Assembly (NCBI RefSeq): GCF_001423495.1
Contig: NZ_LMOG01000018.1
Coordinates: 374,812 to 438,811, forward strand
DNA: 64,000 nucleotides
Direction: 5' to 3'
From: Xanthomonas sp. Leaf131
Lineage (GTDB): Bacteria > Pseudomonadota > Gammaproteobacteria > Xanthomonadales > Xanthomonadaceae
The notes under the pieces were generated by a model that was not told the origin of the DNA, made no database searches, and saw only the letters and a list, made by a program, of their open reading frames with translations. A program made the position numbers and the translations under genes. Below are positions 1 through 7,395 of the stretch, piece by piece (positions within the stretch are counted from its first letter, which is position 1; every line of letters starts with the position of its first letter).

Positions 1-317
1 ACCGCTATACGGTGGAGCTGCGGCTGACTTACGACCTGTGCGACCCGGTGACCGGCGAGCCCGATCCTTCCGCGTATGTGCGGCTGTACCGCGATGCGCG
101 CCAGGCCGAGACCACGCATTGCTACGTCGGCCGTCGCTGGCAGGACGTGATGGGCATGTTCCCGCCGCCGGCCGAGCTGATCAGCCACCGCATGCGCATG
201 AATACGTTCCTGGGCAAGTGGCTGGACTATCTGGCCGAGCGCGGCCACGGCGTCGCCACGTTGCGCCTGGATACCGACTATGTGGCACCGCCGCGCGCCA
301 ATTCGCATCTCGGCTGA
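1..317 (+). CDS. DUF1249 (YqiB-like) protein, 5' truncated by window edge
   Basis: The frame is open from the first bases of the window to a TGA at 315-317, so only the C-terminal ~105 residues are present. The fragment reads YTVELRLTYDL, then VRLYRDARQAE and finally FLGKWLDYLAERGHG. This matches the layout of the E. coli YqiB/DUF1249 family (VRLYHDAxxAE, then a terminal FLxxWLxY block). The family's biochemical role is not established. In E. coli yqiB lies beside nudF, and here a Nudix hydrolase follows on the same strand, so the neighbourhood is conserved. The true start lies upstream of the window. Confidence 0.75.
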   Translation, partial: RYTVELRLTYDLCDPVTGEPDPSAYVRLYRDARQAETTHCYVGRRWQDVMGMFPPPAELISHRMRMNTFLGKWLDYLAERGHGVATLRLDTDYVAPPRANSHLG

Positions 318-396
318 GCGGCTGGGTAGCGGCTGGGCCGATCGCTGCTGATGGCGCATCGGTCATACTGATGTGCTTCGTGTCAGATCGCGTGCC

Positions 397-885
397 ATGC
401 CCTATACCCCTATCGTCGCCACACTTGGCTACCTGTTGTCGCCCGACGGAACTCAGGTCTTGATGATCCACCGCAACGCCCGCCCCGGCGATCAGCACCT
501 GGGCAAATACAACGGGCTCGGCGGCAAGGTGGAACCGGACGAAGACGTATTGGCCGGCATGCGCCGCGAGATCCGTGAAGAGGCCGGCGTGGAGTGTGGC
601 GACATGCAACTGCGCGGCACCATCAGCTGGCCGGGATTCGGCAAGCACGGCGAGGACTGGTTGGGCTTCGTGTTCCTGATCCGCAACTTCCAGGGCACGC
701 CGCAGGCCTCCAATCCGGAAGGCACGCTGGAATGGGTGGCGCTCGACCGGATGGAGCAGCTGCCGATGTGGGAAGGCGACCGCAACTTTCTGCCGCTGGT
801 GTTCGACGGCGACCCGCGTCCGTTCCATGGCGTGATGCCGTATCGCGACGGGCGGATGCAATCGTGGACGTATTCGCGCATCTGA
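397..885 (+). CDS. Nudix hydrolase (MutT-like, 8-oxo-dGTP diphosphatase type)
   Basis: A 162-residue Nudix protein. The Nudix box begins GGKVEPDED and ends RREIREEAGV, giving the GX5EX7REUXEEXGU pattern with every catalytic Glu and Arg present at about residues 45-70. It probably hydrolyses a nucleoside diphosphate linked to another group. The closest recognisable type is MutT/8-oxo-dGTP diphosphatase, because the protein begins MPYTPIVATLGYLL and contains KYNGLGGKVE. I chose ATG 397 over the in-frame GTG at 373 because family proteins start close to the first beta strand. It lies downstream of the DUF1249 gene with an 80-base gap. The substrate is inferred, not shown. Confidence 0.85.
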   Translation: MPYTPIVATLGYLLSPDGTQVLMIHRNARPGDQHLGKYNGLGGKVEPDEDVLAGMRREIREEAGVECGDMQLRGTISWPGFGKHGEDWLGFVFLIRNFQGTPQASNPEGTLEWVALDRMEQLPMWEGDRNFLPLVFDGDPRPFHGVMPYRDGRMQSWTYSRI

Positions 886-968
886 GCGCGTGGGTCCGTT
901 AGCGAGCGCAAGCGTGGTCTTTCACCGTATATCGAAGCTGCATTGAGCCCAGCTGCCGCACCGAGCAC

Positions 969-1014
969 TTCTCCACATCCGCTGTGGATGAAACCTGCGC
1001 AAGTCTGTGGACAA
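969..1014. promoter_or_regulatory. Cluster of three DnaA-box-like 9-mers
   Basis: In the 190-base gap between the Nudix gene and the dehydrogenase there are three 9-mers, each one mismatch from TTATCCACA: TTCTCCACA at 969-977 (plus), TCATCCACA at 983-991 (minus) and TTGTCCACA at 1006-1014 (minus). The two minus-strand sites are 23 bases apart. This could be a DnaA-binding cluster, but single-mismatch boxes occur by chance and no AT-rich unwinding element or replication gene is nearby. Confidence 0.3.
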
Positions 1015-1050
1015 CTCTGCACCCGCCTTGCGGCGCAAGGCTGTCAAGTC

Positions 1051-1073
1051 GACTGGTGAAATTTTCACCAGTC
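1051..1073. repeat. Perfect 11-bp inverted repeat next to the bdhA stop
   Basis: GACTGGTGAAA at 1051-1061 and TTTCACCAGTC at 1063-1073 are exact reverse complements around one base. The palindrome lies five bases beyond the stop codon of the minus-strand dehydrogenase gene. No T-tract follows on the minus strand, so it is not a textbook terminator. It could be an operator or an RNA-stabilising hairpin. Confidence 0.5.
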
Positions 1074-1077
1074 GCGA

Positions 1078-1836
1078 TTATTGCGCCGTCCAGCCGCCAT
1101 CGATAGCGATCGACTGCCCGGTGATGTTGCGCGCAGCATGCGACATCAGAAACGCGACTGTGCCGGCCAGTTCGTCGTACTCGATGAAGGCGCTCTTGGG
1201 CATCGGCTTGAGCATCACATCGCGGATCACGGCGTCTTCGGCAATGCCGCGCGTGCGTGCCTGGTCGGCGATCTGGCGCTCCACCAATGGCGTGCGCACA
1301 TAGCTGGGGCACAGTGTGTTGACGGTGATGTCGCAGTCGGCAGTTTCCAGCGCGATGACCTTGGCCAGCCCGACCAGGCCGTGCTTGGCCGCGACATACG
1401 CACTCTTGTACGGGCTGGCCACCAACGAATGGATACTGCCGATGTTGACGATGCGCCCGTAGCCGGCTTCACGCATGCCGGGCAAAACCGCGCGGCTGAG
1501 CCGTGCGGCGCCGGTCAACATCACCTCCACCAGCAAAGCCCAACGCTGCATCGGGAAGTCTTCCAGCGCGGACACGTGCTGCAGGCCGGCGTTGTTGATC
1601 AGCACCTGCGGCGCGCGCGATGCGCTGGCCAGCGCACGCACGATGCTGTCGTCATCGGTCACGTCCAGCGCTAGCGCTTCGGCCGAACCGCCGGCCTCGC
1701 GCAAGGTCTGCGCAGTGCGCTCGGCAGACGCCAACTCCATATCGCTGACGATCAGATGGTGGCCAGCGGCGGCCAGCTCGGTGGAGATGCCGGCGCCAAT
1801 ACCGCTGCCTGCGCCGGTGATCAGGATGCTGCGCAT
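1078..1836 (-). CDS. bdhA: 3-hydroxybutyrate dehydrogenase (SDR family)
   Basis: A classical short-chain dehydrogenase of 252 residues. It has the NAD-binding TGAGSGIG near the N-terminus, NNAG at about residue 80, the catalytic Ser in NIGSIHS, and YVAAKHG with the Tyr/Lys pair. The C-terminal GQSIAIDGGWTAQ is typical of D-3-hydroxybutyrate dehydrogenases (3-hydroxybutyrate plus NAD+ to acetoacetate). The start at 1836 (MRSILITG) is preferred over one at 1878 because SDRs begin just before the first strand. The nearby phaE/phaC genes fit a role in using hydroxybutyrate released from storage polymer. Substrate assignment within SDRs is always less sure than the family. Confidence 0.82.
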   Translation of the reverse strand: MRSILITGAGSGIGAGISTELAAAGHHLIVSDMELASAERTAQTLREAGGSAEALALDVTDDDSIVRALASASRAPQVLINNAGLQHVSALEDFPMQRWALLVEVMLTGAARLSRAVLPGMREAGYGRIVNIGSIHSLVASPYKSAYVAAKHGLVGLAKVIALETADCDITVNTLCPSYVRTPLVERQIADQARTRGIAEDAVIRDVMLKPMPKSAFIEYDELAGTVAFLMSHAARNITGQSIAIDGGWTAQ

Positions 1837-1970
1837 CGGGTTTCCTACTCTGGAGTCGTGCGCGGCCAGGGGCGGCAACGCTGGCCGCCAGACTAGCCGA
1901 GTACGGCGAAACGGTCGCCTGCATGGCGCGCGCGCGTTACCCTTTGCGCCTCGATCACCTCAGGCTGCGC

Positions 1971-2585
1971 ATGAAACGCCATTTTTCGATGCTGCGCGAT
2001 TTCCAACTCGCGGACTGGTTCACCCTGGCCAACGCCTTCTGTGGCACCGGTGCGGTGTTTGCCTCGATGCGCTTTCTGCAAGAAGGCCATCGCGGCGATC
2101 TGCTGCTGGGCATGGCGCTGATTCCGCTGGCGTTCGTCTTCGATGCGCTGGACGGGCACGTGGCACGCTGGCGCAAAGCGTCCTCGACGCTGGGGCGCGA
2201 GCTGGATTCGCTGGCCGATGTGATTTCGTTCGGCGTGGCGCCGGCGGCGCTGGGCTACGCCTGCGGCATGCGCGGTGGCTGGGACTGGTTGGTGCTGAGC
2301 TATTTCGTGTGCTGCGGCGTGAGCCGGTTGGCGCGTTACAACGTGACCGCCGAAGAGATCGCGGGCGAGGCCGACAAGGTGCCGTATTTCGAAGGCACGC
2401 CAATTCCCAGCAGCCTGCTGCTGGTGATCCTGCTTGCGGTGGCCGCCAGCACTGGCCATATCGGCCAAAGCCTGTGGTGGGGCCAGTGGCAGCTCGGGCC
2501 GTGGCAGTTGCATCCGTTGGTGCTGCTGTTTGCGGTCTCCGGCTCGCTGATGATCAGCAAGACGCTGCGTATTCCCAAACCCTGA
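1971..2585 (+). CDS. pssA: Phosphatidylserine synthase (CDP-alcohol phosphatidyltransferase)
   Basis: An integral membrane enzyme that would join CDP-diacylglycerol and serine. The CDP-alcohol phosphatidyltransferase signature D-x2-DG-x2-AR-x8-G-x3-D-x3-D is complete, from DALDGHVAR to GRELDSLAD. The following VISFGVAPA and the YFEGTPIPSS block match the Bacillus/PssA subtype rather than PgsA. About six hydrophobic segments are visible. The frame is open from an ATG at 1923, but MKRHFSMLRDF at 1971 matches where family members begin. It is divergent from bdhA (135 bases between starts) and precedes phaE. Confidence 0.85.
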   Translation: MKRHFSMLRDFQLADWFTLANAFCGTGAVFASMRFLQEGHRGDLLLGMALIPLAFVFDALDGHVARWRKASSTLGRELDSLADVISFGVAPAALGYACGMRGGWDWLVLSYFVCCGVSRLARYNVTAEEIAGEADKVPYFEGTPIPSSLLLVILLAVAASTGHIGQSLWWGQWQLGPWQLHPLVLLFAVSGSLMISKTLRIPKP

Positions 2586-2640
2586 CCGGCACGCCGGGAC
2601 ACACGCGGTAGGATGGCTCGGTGAACAGGCACAGGAAGGG

Positions 2641-3825
2641 ATGATGGCAAGCAGCGGTTCGGACAATGGCAACGAAGACAAGGCGCGCCAGTATTGGAAC
2701 GCCTGGGGAGATGCCATGCGCCACGGCCAGTCCGGCTCCGCTGCGCCGCCGGGTGCGGTTCCAGGCATGGGGCCGGGCACGGACGCACCGCAGGACTGGC
2801 GCAAGGCGATGGACTGGTGGTCGCAGCTGTTGCCCACCCAGGCCGCACCGCAGGCGCAGGAGGCGATCGACCGCTTCCGCAATCAGGCCGGCGACTGGTT
2901 CGGCACCATGCAACAGGTAGCCGCGCAGTTTGCCGGGCGCGATACCTCGGCCAACGAAGTCTCCGATGCCTGGCGCAACGCCGTGCAGGGGCAAGGCGAG
3001 CAGCTGATGCAGTGGACGCTGGGCTCGCTGCGCGGCGGTAGCCCGGGCGGGTTCGACCCGTGGCTGCAGCAGGCAGCGCAAAGTCTGGAAAAGTGGCAGC
3101 AGGAAAATGCGCCCTGGCTGCAGATGCCGGCATTCGGCTTGAACCGCAATCATCAGGCGCGGCTGCAGACGCTGGCACGCGCACAGCAGGATTATCAGGC
3201 GCAATCGCAGGCCTATGGCGAACAACTCAAGTCGGCCATCGAGCAGGCATTCGGGCGTTTCACCTCCAAGCTGGGCGAGCATGAGAGCAGCGGCAGCCAG
3301 CTGACCAGTGCGCGCGCCTTATTCGATCTGTGGATCGAGGCTGCCGAAGAGTCTTATGCCGACATTGCGTTGTCCGACCGCTTTCGCGAGGTGTACGGCG
3401 GCTTCGCCAATGCGCACATGCGCTTGCGGGCCGCGCTGCAGGAAGAAGTGGAGCAGTTGAGCGAGCGCTTCGGCATGCCGACACGGTCGGAGATGGATGC
3501 CGCGCATCGCCGTATTGCCGAGCTGGAGCGCGCGGTGCGCCGGATCGTGCGCAGCGCAGCCAGCCCGGCAAGCAAGCCTGCGGCAACGTCGGCAGCAGAT
3601 CCGGCTACGCGGGCCACTGCCAAGCGCGCGTCGTCGTCCAAGGCAAGAGCAGTGGCTGAAGCAGCGACTGCGACTGGCGCTGTCAAAAAGACTTCAGCTA
3701 AAAAATCTCCAGTTAAAAAGTCTCCGGCCAAAAAAGCGACCGCGTCGAAAACGGTCCCCAAGCCAGTCGTCGGCAAGCCTGCCGGCAAGCCGAGCACACG
3801 CAAGCCACGGGGAGCGCAGGCATGA
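2641..3825 (+). CDS. phaE: Class III poly(3-hydroxyalkanoate) synthase subunit PhaE
   Basis: A 394-residue protein with the tryptophan-rich N-terminal region of PhaE (ARQYWNAWGDAM, then WRKAMDWWSQLLP) and a helical middle with FDLWIEAAEESYADI. PhaE partners PhaC to form the active class III synthase. The last ~85 residues are unusual: an Ala/Lys/Ser/Pro tail with repeated KKSPVKKSPAKK-type units, like histone H1 or PhaF-type DNA-binding tails. The tail may bind DNA or the granule surface; this is inference. The stop codon overlaps the phaC start by four bases (ATGA), so translation is probably coupled. An ATG at 2644 is an equally possible start. Confidence 0.88.
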   Translation: MMASSGSDNGNEDKARQYWNAWGDAMRHGQSGSAAPPGAVPGMGPGTDAPQDWRKAMDWWSQLLPTQAAPQAQEAIDRFRNQAGDWFGTMQQVAAQFAGRDTSANEVSDAWRNAVQGQGEQLMQWTLGSLRGGSPGGFDPWLQQAAQSLEKWQQENAPWLQMPAFGLNRNHQARLQTLARAQQDYQAQSQAYGEQLKSAIEQAFGRFTSKLGEHESSGSQLTSARALFDLWIEAAEESYADIALSDRFREVYGGFANAHMRLRAALQEEVEQLSERFGMPTRSEMDAAHRRIAELERAVRRIVRSAASPASKPAATSAADPATRATAKRASSSKARAVAEAATATGAVKKTSAKKSPVKKSPAKKATASKTVPKPVVGKPAGKPSTRKPRGAQA

Positions 3826-4898
3826 AAGGCCCCTTGGGATTCAGTGCCGAAGACCTGATGCAGGAAACCCTGTCGATGCAGCGCAAGCTGCGCGAGGGGC
3901 TCAAGCTGCTGCCCGGCGTGGAAGAGGTGGATTACGGTGTTACCGAGCGCGAAGAAATCTGGCGCGACGGCAAGGTGGTGCTATATCGCTTCATCGGCGA
4001 ACAGGCGCCGGTGGCCAAGACGCCGCTGCTGATCGTCTACGCGCTGGTCAATCGCCCCTACATGGTCGACCTGCAAGCAGATCGCTCGCTGGTCAAGGGC
4101 CTGTTGAGCCATGGTCAGGATGTCTATGTGCTGGACTGGGGCTACCCGGACCGCTCCGAACGTTATCTCACGCTCGAGGACTATCTGCTGCGCTATATCG
4201 ATGGCGCGGTGGACCACCTGCGTGCGCAATCAGGGCTGGAAGCCGTCGATGTGCTCGGCATCTGCCAGGGCGGCACGTTTTCGCTGTGCTACGCCGCGTT
4301 GCAACGACCCAAGGTGCGCAACCTGATCACCATGGTCACGCCGGTGGATTTTCATACGCCCGACAACATGCTCTCCAACTGGGCACGCATGGTCGATGTG
4401 GATTTGTTCGTCGACACCATGGGCAACGTGCCGGCGGATCTGATGAACGCCAGTTACCTGATGCTCAAGCCGTTCCGGCTGAATCTGCAGAAGTATGTCG
4501 GCTTGCTCGACATCCTCGACGACAAGCAGGCGCTGGAAGATTTCCTGCGCATGGAAAAGTGGATCTTCGATTCGCCCGATCTTGCTGGCGAAGCCTTCCG
4601 CGAGTTCGTTACGTTGTTCTATCAGCGCAATGGGCTGGTGACAGGGCAGGTGAGCATTGGCGGACAGGCGGTCGATCTGCAGGACGTCGACATGCCGGTG
4701 CTGAACATCTACGCCGAACACGATCATCTGGTGCCGCCCGATGCCTCGCGTGCATTGCGCGGCCTGGTTGGCAGCGAGGATTACACCGAGCTCAGTTTCC
4801 GCGGCGGGCATATCGGCATCTACGTATCCGGACGTGCGCAGCGCGAAGTGCCGGTAGCGATCCACCGCTGGTTGCAGGCGCGTGGCGGCAACGCCTGA
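3822..4898 (+). CDS. phaC: Class III poly(3-hydroxyalkanoate) synthase subunit PhaC
   Basis: A 358-residue alpha/beta-hydrolase-fold polymerase that links 3-hydroxyacyl-CoA units into polyester at the granule. The lipase-like box is GICQGG, with the nucleophilic Cys at residue 148. The Asp of the triad is in IYAEHDHLVPPD and the His in FRGGHIGIYVSG. Length and the lack of a long N-terminal extension fit class III rather than class I, in agreement with the upstream phaE. Confidence 0.93.
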   Translation: MKGPLGFSAEDLMQETLSMQRKLREGLKLLPGVEEVDYGVTEREEIWRDGKVVLYRFIGEQAPVAKTPLLIVYALVNRPYMVDLQADRSLVKGLLSHGQDVYVLDWGYPDRSERYLTLEDYLLRYIDGAVDHLRAQSGLEAVDVLGICQGGTFSLCYAALQRPKVRNLITMVTPVDFHTPDNMLSNWARMVDVDLFVDTMGNVPADLMNASYLMLKPFRLNLQKYVGLLDILDDKQALEDFLRMEKWIFDSPDLAGEAFREFVTLFYQRNGLVTGQVSIGGQAVDLQDVDMPVLNIYAEHDHLVPPDASRALRGLVGSEDYTELSFRGGHIGIYVSGRAQREVPVAIHRWLQARGGNA

Positions 4899-5019
4899 TG
4901 CGGTACGGCGGTGCGATCCAAACGCCCGCCATGACGCCACGCAGCACGCCGCCGGCGCCATCACGACGCGCTGGCGCTGGTCTTTCTAGACTGGGCGCAA
5001 CGTTTGAAGGAGGCTTTCC

Positions 5020-5220
5020 ATGTCCACCAGCACCTCGCTGTCCCGTTCTCTCAACGATCGCATGATCGCCGGTGTCGTCGGCGGTATCGCACGCCGGCTT
5101 GGCTGGAGTTCCACCCTGCTGCGCATCTTGTTCGTGATCGTGTCGATCGCCTCTGCCGCTTTCCCCGGCATTCTGGTCTATCTGATCCTGTGGCTGCTGA
5201 TCCCCAATCAGGCCGATTGA
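5020..5220 (+). CDS. PspC-domain small membrane protein
   Basis: A 66-residue protein made almost wholly of a PspC domain: LNDRMIAGVVGGIARRLGW followed by one hydrophobic segment ending LILWLLIPNQAD. PspC domains occur in phage-shock and envelope-stress proteins of the inner membrane. There is a strong ribosome-binding site, AAGGAGG, a few bases before the ATG. No pspA or pspB is nearby, so it is a stand-alone member and its role is unknown. Confidence 0.82.
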   Translation: MSTSTSLSRSLNDRMIAGVVGGIARRLGWSSTLLRILFVIVSIASAAFPGILVYLILWLLIPNQAD

Positions 5221-5246
5221 CGCCCGCCGCGCGCGCATGGCCCGCA

Positions 5247-5705
5247 GTGCACGTGTTGGGCGCGCTATGGACGCTGCCCAATACCGTGCTTGGCATCGTG
5301 ATCGGTGCGCTAGGCAGTTGTTTTGGTGCGCGGCCGCGCTGGTCCAGTCATGAGCTTGCACTGGTCTTCCATGCCTGGCCATGGGGGCCGGGCGGTGCGA
5401 TGACGCTGGGCAACGTGATCCTGTTGAAAGGTGCCTCGCTCGATCTGCAGTGCAGCACCTATGCGCATGCCGCCGGCCGCTGCCAGCATCCGCCGGTGCG
5501 GTTAGGCGATCACGAACGCGCGCACGTCTATCAATACATGCTGCTCGGGCCGCTGTTCTTGCCGGTCTATGTCCTGTGTGGCGGCATCCATGTGCGCAAT
5601 CCGCTGGAGCGGGCCGCCGATCACTATGCGATGCATGGCCACGGTTGGTGGCCATGGTGGTTTCAGCCCAAACGCGAGAACCCGAACAACTCGGACAAGG
5701 GGTGA
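5247..5705 (+). CDS. Hypothetical membrane protein with HExxH motif
   Basis: Unrecognised family, about 152 residues. Hydrophobic stretches occur near the N-terminus (ALWTLPNTVLGIVIGALGS) and around YMLLGPLFLPVYVLCGG. Between them is DHERAHVYQYM, an HExxH motif, and downstream is NPLERAADHYAMHGHGW. HExxH followed by a GPLxLP segment and an acidic helix resembles uncharacterised zincin-like membrane proteins. The start is uncertain: GTG 5247 is used here, but TTG 5217 would overlap the pspC-like stop by four bases. The 3' end overlaps the convergent oxidoreductase by 43 bases. Protease function is not shown. Confidence 0.55.
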   Translation: MHVLGALWTLPNTVLGIVIGALGSCFGARPRWSSHELALVFHAWPWGPGGAMTLGNVILLKGASLDLQCSTYAHAAGRCQHPPVRLGDHERAHVYQYMLLGPLFLPVYVLCGGIHVRNPLERAADHYAMHGHGWWPWWFQPKRENPNNSDKG

Positions 5706-6874
5706 GCTGTGCCCTCCAGTTGCGCGCGCAGCAGCCCGGCGCCGATCGCGCTATAGGTGATGCCATTTCCGCCGTAGGCCATTGCGAACGACACCCGCGG
5801 CCCGTATTGCGCATGGGTGCCGAAGAACGGCAATCCATCTGCGGTTTCGGCGAAGGTGCCGCCCCAGGCGAATACCGGGCGTAGGCTCACGTCCGGCATC
5901 GTCTTGTCGATCTTCTTCAACAGCGTCTTCAGCTTGCTCAGCACGCGCGCATCGCGGCGTGCGGGAATATCGACGTTGTCGTCTTCGCCACCGGCCACCA
6001 CGCGTCCATCCGGGGTGCTGCGTACATACAAATACGGGCGTGCGGTCTCCCACATCATGGTGTGCTTGAGCGCACCCATCTCGCGGTCGTGCAAGGGGTC
6101 GGTGACGAATGCGTAGCTGCTGCGGTTGCGCGCCACCCGTTGCGACAGCCACTGCTGATTGCCGTAGCCGGCAGCCATGATGACGTGGCGCGCGCGCACG
6201 CTGACACCGTCCTGGGTGCGTAATTGGACATGCTGGTCGTGCGTGTCGATCGTCGCGATGGCGCTGCGGTCGTAGATGCGCGCACCGTATTGCTCGCATT
6301 CTGCGAATAGGCGATAACACAGCCGGTACGGGTCCACGCTGGCGGCAAGGCGGCTGAGGATCGCGCCCTCGGAGCGTACGCCGTAGTTGTGCCACAGCGG
6401 TGCGCGCTCGATCCACTCCACCGGCAAGGCATGCGCCTGGCGTGCCTCCAGCTCGCTGCGTAACTCCTTCAGGTCGCGTGCCCGGCTCGCGTAATACAGG
6501 CTGTCCTGGCGGGAGAAGTCGCAGCTGCCCAGCGTATTGCACAGGCCCTGCAGGTCGAGGATGGCTTGCGCACACGCGCCGTAAGCGAGCGCCGCCGCCT
6601 GCATGCCGTGTTGCCTGGCCAACTCGATCATCGGCGTGTCGATTTCGTATTGCAGCAAGGCGGTGCTGGCCGAGGTGCTGCCCCAGCCGATCTCGCGCTG
6701 CTCGACCACCACCACCTCGTGCCCGTGCTTGAGCAGTTCGTGCGCGATCAAGGCTGCGGTGACGCCGCCACCGACGATGGCGACCTCGCACTGGGTGTCT
6801 TGCTCCAGGCGCGGGTAGGCGCGCATCAAGCCGTTACGGATCGACCAGAACGGGTAGCCACTTTTGAGGTCCAT
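5663..6874 (-). CDS. FAD-dependent oxidoreductase (DAO family)
   Basis: A 403-residue glycine-oxidase/D-amino-acid-oxidase-like flavoprotein. The FAD-binding Rossmann motif is VAIVGGGVTAALIAHEL around residue 33, followed by VVVVEQREIGWGSTSAS. Later come HVIMAAGYGNQ and, near the C-terminus, FAWGGTFAETADGLPFFG and AYGGNGITYSAIGA, as expected for the DAO superfamily. The substrate (a secondary or primary amine) cannot be told. I chose MDLKSGYPFW at 6874 as the start rather than the far upstream ATG at 7006, whose extra 44 residues look non-coding. It is monocistronic. Confidence 0.8.
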   Translation of the reverse strand: MDLKSGYPFWSIRNGLMRAYPRLEQDTQCEVAIVGGGVTAALIAHELLKHGHEVVVVEQREIGWGSTSASTALLQYEIDTPMIELARQHGMQAAALAYGACAQAILDLQGLCNTLGSCDFSRQDSLYYASRARDLKELRSELEARQAHALPVEWIERAPLWHNYGVRSEGAILSRLAASVDPYRLCYRLFAECEQYGARIYDRSAIATIDTHDQHVQLRTQDGVSVRARHVIMAAGYGNQQWLSQRVARNRSSYAFVTDPLHDREMGALKHTMMWETARPYLYVRSTPDGRVVAGGEDDNVDIPARRDARVLSKLKTLLKKIDKTMPDVSLRPVFAWGGTFAETADGLPFFGTHAQYGPRVSFAMAYGGNGITYSAIGAGLLRAQLEGTAHPLSELFGFSRLG

Positions 6875-7065
6875 ACGGTGTCGTGCAAGCGGGCGGAACG
6901 CGATTGGACGGCGAAGCGGGGTGAAGCGGTCGTGAGACTTAACCGGTTCTGCGACCGTCACCAAACCGCAAACAGCCGGCGTTAACGTGCGTGGAAAGCT
7001 CCTCACGGCACGGTCGTTATGCTCGCGCCACTAACGTAGTCACAGTTGTTAACGAGGGTGTGGGT

Positions 7066-7293
7066 ATGTCGATCGTTCTGTACGTCGGTGGCAGCAAAGA
7101 TGGCGACAAGGGAGTTGTGCCCTATGGGTTCAGCAAGTCGCGCGCGATGACCGATGCCGGCCCGGAGGTCTATGTCGAGCGCATGGTGCCACTGAAGAAC
7201 GTCGGCAAGATTCGCGTGATGGCGCTGGAATCGTTGCACGAAAGCATTCTGGTCGAGCGCGCCGCTACCCATTACGCCCGCCGCGTCAGCTGA
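7066..7293 (+). CDS. Small conserved-looking hypothetical protein
   Basis: A 75-residue protein starting MSIVLYVGGSKDGDKGVV with no signal peptide or membrane segment. I do not recognise a domain. The codon pattern and mixed charged/hydrophobic composition look like a real gene. It stands alone between the divergent oxidoreductase and tex. The in-frame GTG upstream at 6991 adds residues of non-coding character, so ATG 7066 is preferred. Confidence 0.5.
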   Translation: MSIVLYVGGSKDGDKGVVPYGFSKSRAMTDAGPEVYVERMVPLKNVGKIRVMALESLHESILVERAATHYARRVS

Positions 7294-7395
7294 GCGCGTC
7301 GGCAGAGGTTTACGGTGGCCCTGTCAACGGGTTCCCGCGACGGGCCAGCACTGCGAAAATGCTTTTTTCAGTGAAGCGGTTCTTACCGCGCCGTC

